IMG/VR virus record: IMGVR_UViG_3300049845_000216
Coordinates: 1 to 27,793 of that record
Length of the DNA: 27,793 nucleotides
DNA from: a virus
Direction: 5' to 3' (one strand)
In this document: piece after piece, positions 1-8,700 of the stretch
Position numbering within the stretch: the first letter of the stretch is position 1
Layout: each line of letters begins with the position of its first letter
Made by a program: the position numbers and the translations under genes
The notes under the pieces: model-generated
What the model saw: the letters and a program-made list of their open reading frames with translations, nothing else
What the model was told of the DNA's origin: nothing
The model's database searches: none

Positions 1-2
1 AG

Positions 3-2276
3 TTTGCCGCGCTGGTGAAGGAGGCGGTCAACGGCCACGACATCGTGGAGGAGCGCCCCGTCAACATGCTGATCCCGGGCGAGCGGCTGAAGGCAGCGCC
101 CGATGCGGTGGGCATGAAGTTGGCGGAGTCGTCCACGGTACGTTTCAGGGACATCCTGCAGCGGACCAGCGACGGCAAGGGCTGCGCGCAGATCACTTAC
201 TACGTGGAGCACGCCACCGACGACGGCATGGAGCCACTGTGGCGGGCGCTGCTGTCGATCACCAAGCACTGCACCGACGCGGAGAAGGCATCGAAGTTCC
301 TGTCTGATCTGCACCCGTACGAGCCAGCGCGCATGCGACAGAAGCTGCGCGAGATCAAGGGCCCGTACTCTTGCGACAAGATCGACGGGACCAACACAGG
401 CGTGTGCGGCGCATGCCCGCACAGGGGCAAGATCACCAACCCACTTGCCCTCGGTCGCAAGATCGAGCAGGCCCCCGAAGACGAAATCGTGCAGCACTCT
501 GAAATCCCCCAGATCACCTACAGCAAGCCCGCCGCACCGTTCGGTTTCTTCTACGGCGCGAAGGGCGGAGTGTTCGCCAAGGTGATGAAGGAGTTCAGCG
601 ACGGCGACGCGCAGGAAGAAGACAAGTGCGTGGTGCCGTACGACGTGTATGTCACCGACACGATGCGCAGCGGGACCGATGGCAGCGTGCATATCGTGGC
701 CCACCGCCCGAGCGGGATGCTCGACGTGGTGATGCCGTCCAAGTCGCTGGTCAGCAAGGAAGAGACACTGAAGTTCCTCGCCAACCACAACGTGGTGGCA
801 GCGACCGGACAGGACGCGCGCTTCTACCACTTCATCCGCGCGGGCGCGGGCGACATGCTGCACTCACGGATCGAACGCAACATGCCCGACCAGTTCGGCT
901 GGCAACCTGATGGCAGCTTCGTGCTGAACAACAAGCAGATCAGCAAGGGCGACGTGCGCGTGGTGCCGGTGTCGCCGGAACTGGTCAACCTCGTGTCGAA
1001 CACGACGCCAGTGGGCACGATGGACGCGTGGCGCAGCGTGGTGAATCTCTTCATCGCCAAGAAGAAGCACGACATCCTGTTCAGCATGCTGACAGGCTTC
1101 GCGTCGCCGCTGATGGAGTTCACGGGGCACAACGGCGTGGCCATCCACGTGCAGTCGCATGCGTCGGGCACCGGCAAGACTGTCAGCCTGATGTTGGCGG
1201 CAAGCGTGTTCGGGCATCCATTGCGCAGCTTCGTGTCGATCCAGTCGAGCGTGCTCGCCACCATCCACCGGATGGGTCTGCAGAACAGTCTCGTGGTGCC
1301 GATTGACGAAGTGACAACCAAGACACGAAACACAACCGAAGGAGCAGTGGGATGGGCAAAGGAATTTCTGTTGGCGGTGACGCAGGGCAAGGGCAAGGAA
1401 CGGATCGACGGGTCAACGATCAAGGAGCGGAGGAACATAACGCAGTGGAAGCTATTGGCGCTGCTGTCCTCAAACACTTCGATCATCGATGGGCTCACTT
1501 CTTCAACTACGACAACCGAAGGCGAGATCAACCGGCTGCTGGAGATCGAGATGCACCAGCCGCTGGGCCTGACGCGTGAAGAAGAGGCGTTAGTCGGGAC
1601 CCTGCAGCACAACTACGGCTACCCCGGCTACCAGTTCATCCGGTGGGTTTGCGACAACATGGACACCACACGGGCGGTGGTCAAGCAGGTAGGTGACGAA
1701 CTGCAGAAGCTGTTCAACGCCAGAGGCACCGAGCGGTATTGGATGGCCGGGATCACCGCCATCATCGCGGCAGCGATTCTCGTGTCTCCCAAGTACGCCA
1801 ACATCGTCAAGCTGCCAGTGCAAAGCGTTATCAGCTTCGCGTGGAGCCTGCTACAGAAGATGCGCGCCGCTGCTTCCGCCAACCTGCGCACCGCCGACGA
1901 CATCCTCAACACCTTCGTCCGCGAATACCATCCCAACCTCCTCATTCTGCGCAAGAAGAACGATGCCGTGATCGCCCAGATGGGTCTGCACGACATCACC
2001 GAGGAAACCCCCACGCGCACGAAGGTGCGGGGTCGAGTGGAGCATGGATTCAAGCAGGGCGTCGTCACGCTCTACATCGAGCGCACGGTGCTGAACCAGC
2101 ACTGCTACGAGATGACGTTCAACTCGACGGCATTCATCAACGAACTGAGCCAGCACTTCCACGTGGACGCCGACGTGCGGAAGTCGCTGTTCGCCAACAC
2201 CAAGACAGCGGGCCCGCGCGTGCGCTGCGTTGCCATCGACATCCCCGAGGCGCAATGGAAGGATGTCGATGCCTGA
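3..2276 (+). CDS. Phage primase-helicase, DUF927-type ATPase part (5' end missing)
   Basis: This is probably the helicase half of a replicative primase-helicase that unwinds DNA at the phage fork. The frame is open to the left edge. The first possible start, GTG at 15, has no Shine-Dalgarno and the frame reads Phe-Ala-Ala-Leu before it, so the gene most likely begins outside the window. Numbering from that GTG (753 residues), a Cys/His cluster (C120, C131, C134, H136, followed by GKITNPLALG) sits just after a conserved HPY segment. This arrangement is typical of the region following the primase in phage primase-helicases. A Walker A motif SGTGKT is at 384-389 and a Walker B-like VVPIDEV at 427-433, with the DUF927-like sequence GVAIHVQSHASGTGKT around the first. 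An archaeo-eukaryotic-type primase domain may lie upstream; this is inferred and not seen. The end overlaps the next gene by 8 bases. The ATPase call is strong; the exact subfamily is less sure. Confidence 0.85.
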   Translation, partial: FAALVKEAVNGHDIVEERPVNMLIPGERLKAAPDAVGMKLAESSTVRFRDILQRTSDGKGCAQITYYVEHATDDGMEPLWRALLSITKHCTDAEKASKFLSDLHPYEPARMRQKLREIKGPYSCDKIDGTNTGVCGACPHRGKITNPLALGRKIEQAPEDEIVQHSEIPQITYSKPAAPFGFFYGAKGGVFAKVMKEFSDGDAQEEDKCVVPYDVYVTDTMRSGTDGSVHIVAHRPSGMLDVVMPSKSLVSKEETLKFLANHNVVAATGQDARFYHFIRAGAGDMLHSRIERNMPDQFGWQPDGSFVLNNKQISKGDVRVVPVSPELVNLVSNTTPVGTMDAWRSVVNLFIAKKKHDILFSMLTGFASPLMEFTGHNGVAIHVQSHASGTGKTVSLMLAASVFGHPLRSFVSIQSSVLATIHRMGLQNSLVVPIDEVTTKTRNTTEGAVGWAKEFLLAVTQGKGKERIDGSTIKERRNITQWKLLALLSSNTSIIDGLTSSTTTTEGEINRLLEIEMHQPLGLTREEEALVGTLQHNYGYPGYQFIRWVCDNMDTTRAVVKQVGDELQKLFNARGTERYWMAGITAIIAAAILVSPKYANIVKLPVQSVISFAWSLLQKMRAAASANLRTADDILNTFVREYHPNLLILRKKNDAVIAQMGLHDITEETPTRTKVRGRVEHGFKQGVVTLYIERTVLNQHCYEMTFNSTAFINELSQHFHVDADVRKSLFANTKTAGPRVRCVAIDIPEAQWKDVDA

Positions 2277-2493
2277 TCGCTTGCTGGAACTGGAGAAGCT
2301 GGAAGTGGGCGAAGCGCACTTCATCCCGACGCTGCGGCCCTACGGACTGATCGCGGACGCAGCGTCACTGGCGGACAACATGAACCGGCGCTTCGGCTAC
2401 CGGGAGACGGTCGTGGACGGCAAGTACGGCGTGCTCTTTACGCGCCGCACCGGACGCCGGGGCATCATCAACGAGGACAGGAAGCCGAGCTAA
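2269..2493 (+). CDS. Small phage protein of unknown function, 74 aa
   Basis: I do not recognise this family. The start chosen is ATG 2269 (MPDRLLELEKLEVGEAHF), because GGAAGG at 2257-2262 stands six bases before it. ATG 2263 and ATG 2230 are open in the same frame but 2263 touches the Shine-Dalgarno and 2230 lies well inside the helicase gene. The protein is soluble, with an acidic helical start and a basic C-terminal part containing TRRTGRRG. It overlaps the helicase end by 8 bases and its stop TAA shares one base with the following ATG (TAATG), so the three plus-strand genes look like one co-translated unit. A role linked to replication is suggested only by position. Confidence 0.7.
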   Translation: MPDRLLELEKLEVGEAHFIPTLRPYGLIADAASLADNMNRRFGYRETVVDGKYGVLFTRRTGRRGIINEDRKPS

Positions 2494-2774
2494 TGGGAAT
2501 CGAAGTGATGTACCGGCACATCTGCGATGTGTGCTCCGCGCACGTCATGGACGAGGTATTCAAGGCTTACCCCAGTCCATTCGGTCCGATAGAGATACCG
2601 CCCCCGCAGTCCCGCAAGATATTCGGAGGCCGGGTGCTGTGCGAGCGGTGTTACTCCGTGCTGGAGAACGTTGCGGTTGCTATCGCACCCGGCGTGACCA
2701 ACACTACGGCGCAAGCTGCTCAAACTGCCGCGCCCGTTCAATCTTCATCTGCCGTATCTCCGAAAGCTGTTTAG
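2493..2774 (+). CDS. Zinc-ribbon-like small protein, 93 aa
   Basis: Two CxxC knuckles (C11/C14 in HICDVCSAH and C50/C53 in LCERCYSVL) about 35 residues apart form a probable zinc ribbon. The remaining C-terminal 35 residues are Ala/Ser/Thr/Gln-rich and look disordered. ATG 2493 is preceded by AGGAAG at 2479-2484 with an 8-base gap, so the start is well supported; ATG 2508 is a weaker alternative. It is the last gene of the plus-strand module. Its final 71 bases (2704-2774) overlap the end of the minus-strand giant gene, tail to tail. The low-complexity C-terminus lies partly in that overlap. The function is unknown; small zinc ribbons are common in phage replication modules. Confidence 0.7.
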   Translation: MGIEVMYRHICDVCSAHVMDEVFKAYPSPFGPIEIPPPQSRKIFGGRVLCERCYSVLENVAVAIAPGVTNTTAQAAQTAAPVQSSSAVSPKAV

Positions 2775-5700
2775 CCTTCTCCTCCGACGACAGACGCGGG
2801 TCGAAGTGGATGATGCGCTCCAGCTTCGTCAGCTTGCCCATCTCCTGCTTGAAGCGACCAGCGGCGGACTTGTAGCCGATCAGGTCGCCACTCTCTGACA
2901 GCGTGTCAAGGGCATCGGCCTCGCGGCCCTGCTCGTTCGCGCGGCGATAGCGTTCGGCAGCGGCCTCGATCTTCTTCACCTGCTCGTACGCACGGTTGAT
3001 CACGGCGGACCCATCGACCTGTTGGAAGAGGGGGCCCACGATGGCCGTGCGCGACAGCGGCTTGTCAGGCGGTGCCGACGTGTTGGGCTGGATGAAAGCG
3101 TCCATCAACTGCAGCACGGCGTAACCCGCAGGGCCGGTGTAGCCACGCACCAAGTTTTCGAAGTGCATGGGCGAGCCACCGTAGATGCTGGACAGCGCCT
3201 TGGCCGACTCGGTGGTGTTGAGCGTCCACTGGTCAGGCGCGTCCTCGCCTTGCAAGCTGCCGGGAACGATGTCGCGCCCAGTGAAGAACGAGTGGTTCGC
3301 TGCCTTCTCGATCAGCGGCTTCGCGCCTGCCGGGATCAGGAACGACGAGCCCCCGGGCAACTGATTAGCTGCCATATTGCCCAGCGCCTTCCACGCTGCG
3401 TCTGCTTCCTTGTCGTTCTTTGACGCTATGTAGATCGTCTCGGGCAACGCCTTGAACAGCAGGCCGAACTCGAAAGGAATCGGGATGCGGATGGGCTCGT
3501 CAACGCCGGGAATCTTGAACAGCCAGTTCGACAGCCGCACGTTCTCGGGCGTGTTCTTGTACCAGTCCTCGTCCTGCACCAGCGAGTAGTACAGCGTCGT
3601 GCCAGCGGCCACCATCATGGCGCGCTGGATCAGCTTCTGCCGCGCCTTCATCTTGTCGTTGAACGGCATCTGCCCGTTCAATGCGCGGTATACCGAGTCG
3701 ATGCCCTGCAACTGCGCGTTGAAGAACGGGATGATCATGTTCAGCGCGTGCACAGTGGGCGACAGCCCGCGCGTGGCGAAGTTGATCGCGTCCATCGCGG
3801 CGAGTGTGGCCTCCATGTCGGACAGGCCCTTAGCCTTGAAGTCGTCGTACATGGCAGCGCGCGTGGCGGCGTCAGAGGCCGTGGCGTACTCCTGCAGCTT
3901 GGCGTGGAACTGCTGAATCACACCTTCGCCCGCGTGTAGCTGGGCCATGATGCGGCCCATGTCCTCGTCATTGCCTTGGATCACCTGTCCGCCCACGAGC
4001 CCGCGCTCGCGCAGCAGGTTGCCTGTTTCATCCCGGTGGTTCGCCAGCGCACGCACGCGCGTCAGGCCCTTCGCAGCGCGCGAGAAATCCATGCCAGTAG
4101 ACAGCCACGCGTGCATCGGATCGCGGATCAACTGCCGGAACATGTAGGTCGGCATCAGCGTGATGGCGTTGCGCAGGAACTGCGCAGGCACCTGCAGCAC
4201 GCGGAACATGTCAGGCAGCGTGGTGGCGATGCCCTCCATGCCCTTCACCAGCAAGTCGGACGGGATGTCGGCGTACTTGCTGTCCGCCCCGGTGTTGACG
4301 ATGGCCGTGCGGTCCACACCCTTCCACTTGAAGTGGATGACGTTGCGGCCCTGCTCGACACGCCCGCGCAGGTTGGAGTTGTTGATCTCCGCCAGCCCCA
4401 AGTCCTTCAGCGTGAAGGCAACGCTCTTCGCTGCTTCGTTCTGCAGCGCGAGCTTCATAATGATCCGCGTGTTGGTGGCGATGTTCTGGAACGGATCATC
4501 CAGCGGCTTGTCGCTGCCAACGAGGCGCGCAAGGTCCGCTTGGTCGCGCACGTTGCCGATCTTGATGGGGTGCTCGCCCATCACGCGCACGTCGCCGTTG
4601 GGGTCCACGCGGTAGAACGGGATGTAGTCGCGCGACAGCATGTCGTTCGCGTCTTTTTCCGAGATCGCTCCGGTATCCACCATCAGCTTGACCAGCGAGG
4701 CGTTGTACTTGGCGTACTGCTGGCGTGCGATTTCGAACGCCGGGAGCGCGTCGCCTTCCGCAAGGATGGCTTGCTGCTCCTCGGGCGTCAGCGTCGGCGC
4801 ACCATCCCCCAGCAACGCAGCGAGCCCTTTGCCCGTTGCCTGCGCCCGCTTCAACGCCATCCACGACGACCACAGCTTGAAGTCCTGACCCTTCAGCGTC
4901 TTCACGATGTCGCGCACAGCGACACCCTTGGCGCTCTGGAACATGCGCTCGACGCGCCCGTCCTTGCGCGGGAGTTCCACCAGTTCCACCGGGCCGTTGG
5001 TCATGGCTTCGGCGGTCATCTGGTTGGTGCGGTCGGCCATGCGCACGAAGTACACCATCTGCGTGGCCTTCAGCGCATCCATCATCTTGTTGGCGATGCC
5101 AACGACGGGAGCCCAGCGGTCGAAGTACTGCGTGCGCAGTCCGTAGCCGAGGAAGTTCTTCCGTGCGCTGGAGCGCAGGCTCTGGCGCTCCGGGTACAGC
5201 TTGCGCACACCGGACTGCGCAGCGGCGCTGGCGACCGCGTTCTTGGTCGCCAGCCTCTGACTGAAGGCTTGCTCGTCGCGCTGATACGAGATCGCCCCGG
5301 CGCGGTCAGGAGCGGACAAGTCCACTTCCTCGTTCCGCAGCCCCTGCGCTACGTCGTACGACGCAATCAGCGCGGCGTCCAACCACGACGGCGCATCTTC
5401 GCCAAAGCCCAGCACTTCCTTCACCCACGCTTTGATCCGCTCCAGCATGGACTGACCCTTGTAGCGCACTTGCGCAAGCGCCTTTTGGAACGCCGGGTCC
5501 GTCAGTGCGCGGATCAGAAACTCTTCCGGATCACGCAACGCCTCGTCCAACGATACGGACAGTAAGTGCCCCGCGCCCTCGTCCATGTTCGGGAAGAGCT
5601 TGTTGAACGCCTTGCGCAACGGCCCATCGGGGCGCATCTGCTCAGTGAACTCGCTGTACAGCGCCTTAAATTGGTCGAGGGCCTTCTGCATTTCCGGCGA

Positions 5701-8700
5701 GGACACCGGCATGCTGCCGTCCATCATGTGCGCCAGCGACCCGAAGCGGGACATGATCGCTACGTGCAGAAGCTCGTGCAGGAATACTTCGTTGCTGATG
5801 TACCCCCGACCTCCGACACCGGGGCTGTAGCGCAAACGGATTTCACCGCGCTTCTGTTTGCCTGAAATCCACGCGGGCTCGATGTAGTGCGAGACGCGCC
5901 CGTACGTTGCGCCGCCGTGCCCGGTGCTGCCATACCCCAACGGGTCCACTGTCAGATTGAAGGCGTTGGGCTTCGTCGGCAGCAACAGCTTGATCAGCCG
6001 TGCCAGCGGGCGCAGTTCTTGTGGCCCGTGCTGGAGGAACGCATTGAGGGCTGCATGGATGCGCGTGGCTCCGTTGGGCGTGTCTGTGTTGGGCGGTAGC
6101 TCGCGCGACACCTGCATTGGGATAGCTGCGTCGAGTACACCCTCGGTGAACGGCTCAGACATGCCAACGGCTTTCGCCGCTTGCTGTGCAGCTTTCGTCA
6201 TCGTCGCGCGCACAGCTTGCGCAGCGGGCGTGGGAGCAACGGCGTTTTTGACGATCCCTACTTCATCGCTGAATCCACCACCGAAACCATCCGGCAGGAA
6301 CTCGGTGCCAAGCTCGCCTGTGCGCAGATCAGCGATGTCTTCTTCCGTTGCGCTCGCGCCGCGACGCCGCTCCTTGGCACGAGCGATGGCGTCCTCGGCC
6401 ATGCCGACTTGCCCGGTCTGCTCTTCGAACGCCTTCTGCAGCACGGCATCGTTCAACCGCGCTTTCTCGTTGAGCCTCGGAGAGCCCTTGTTCTCCTTGT
6501 ACCCTTCGGCAGCGACGCTGGTGATGAACGAATCCAGCTTGGTGCGCTTGGGCTTTTTCTGCCACAGCTTCTTGTCCGCTTCCGACTTGGGCTGGATCAA
6601 GCGTCCCGGGCGCGGCGCTGGCTTTTCTTCCTTCGGCAGCGGCAAGTCGAAGCGGCGCTTGATCTCCTTCGCTTCCTCGACTTTCTTTTCGATAGCTTGC
6701 GTGGCCTCGATACCAGCGGCGCGCATCTCCTCCTGCGCCTTTTTCAGCAGGCGCTCGATGTGGAAGTTGCCGACGTACGCCTCTTTGTCGTACACCCCGA
6801 TAGCAGCTTCTGCCGCGCGCATTTCAGTGAGCGCGGTTTCGTAGGCTTCGATCAGGGAATCCAGCTTCTCTTTCATGTCCGCAAACGGACGCAGCGCGAT
6901 CTCCGCCTTCTTGGCGTTGATTGCAGCCTGCCGCGCACGCGCTTTTGCTTCCGCGATGTTCTTGGCGTTGTCGTCCTGCGTGGTGAAGAACGCAGGTAGC
7001 CGCTTCTCAATCACCACTTCGGCGTCGAGCGTGACTTCGGCTTCCTTCCACAGGTCCGCCTGCTCCGCCAGTGCAAACACCTTGTTCCGAATCTCGGGAC
7101 CGTACTTGTCGCCATTGAGTAGTCCCGCCAGCCGCAGCATGGATGCCTTTGCTTTGCGGTAACGCGACAGGTGGTGCGCGATAGCGGTGCCCGCATCTGC
7201 CGTGTTGGCGGTGTACTTCTTCACCTCGGCAACGGTCTGCTCCAGTTGCTTCTTCTGCTTGGCGAAGCGCGCTTGGAACATCTTGATGTAGCTGCGGAAC
7301 AGTTCCGGCGTCAGCGCACCCGTGCCGCGATCACCAAACATCGTTTGCTGCTTGCCAGTGACTTCCGCTTCCAGTGCTGCCGTCGTGAACTCGGCGGCTT
7401 CCTGTTCCGGCGTCACCTCTTTCGGCGCGGGCGTGTAGTCGTACTTCTTGCCGAGTTCGAACGGCGTCTTGACGGTTGTCTTCGGGCCGCTTTCCGTGCG
7501 CAAGGCGCGATCCTGCACGCGCTCGATCTGTTCGAAGATCGCTTCACGCGCTGCCTTGAGCTTGCCGAACGGGCGCTCCATCGCAAGGTCGGAGTTGTCG
7601 TTCTTCGCGCCAGTCCACGGGCGCACAACAGACTTGCCTTGCGCGTTGGGGCCTTCGAAGTAGTTAAACAGCTTCTCGCTCAACGCTTCTTCGCGCTCCT
7701 CCAGCGTGCGCACAGCCTGCTCGGCTTCAACCCAGTCGGTGTACTTATGCCGCTCACGCGACAGCGTGCGCGTCAAGTCCCACACCTCATTACGGATGCG
7801 CAGGATGGCGTCCTGCACACGCTTCGCATGCTCTGGCGAACGGATCGCGCCCTTGTTCCACACGAACCGCTGCTTCGGCGTGGGCGACGGCTTGGCCGCT
7901 GGGTTGGTGGAGCGCAGCGTGAGTTCCGTGGCGAGCAGTTCGATCTGCTCCTTCACTTTGTTGTACTCGGTGCGCGTCAACGGAACCAGCCCCATCTGGT
8001 CCCGTTTCTCCACGATCTCGCGCAGCGCATAAGCGACGAACTTCGCACGCTCGCGCTTCACTGCATTCCACAGGTCGGCGCGCTTCAGCGGGGCGGTGAT
8101 CTCGGGCCGCGCTGCTGCCTTGTACGGATTGCGCGCTTCGACACCTTCGGGCGAGTCGTACTTCCAGCGTGATGCCGACCCGTTGTTGCGCAGATCAGTA
8201 AGCAGCATCGTGAGGTTGGCGTACGCGTCGTTCTTGCCGAGCTTGGCGCGCTCCACCAGCGCCGTGGGGCTGGCTACCTTGTTGCTGGTGACACGCCGTG
8301 GTAAATGGCTGCTGGGACCGGAAGCGCCCGCTGCACGCACAAGAGCGTCGGCGGTTTCGAGCGGAAGCTCCTGCTGCCCTTCAGCCGGGGCCACACCGTC
8401 CGCAGGGATGTTCTCGCGCGGGCGAGGGCTGACATCCTGCCCGGGGATCGCCGTGCGCCACTCTGCCAGTGCCTTTACTCCCGCAGGCGGGACCGGCGCA
8501 GCAGAGGCCACGGGCGCTGGCTGCTCGCCCAAGCTGGTAACCGCACGCGGCTGCTTGGCAGGCACAGGCATCGGACGCAGCGGCAGCGCCTCGCCCAGCG
8601 GCAAGTCCTGCTGCACACCCCCGGGAAGCTGCACGCCGAACTCAAAGTTCGGGCGCTCGGGCTGGCCTTCCCCCGGCTGTATCGGACGGTAGCTTGCGAC

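Noticed and set aside
2600-2850. Bidirectional terminator between the convergent modules
   Set aside because: I saw no GC-rich hairpin followed by a T-run on either strand in this stretch.
3976-5565. Long open frame (529 codons) on the plus strand opposite the giant LPD38 gene
   Set aside because: It is Arg/His/Val/Leu-rich with no domain motif, typical of an antisense shadow in GC-rich DNA, while the minus-strand frame is continuous and carries recognisable motifs.
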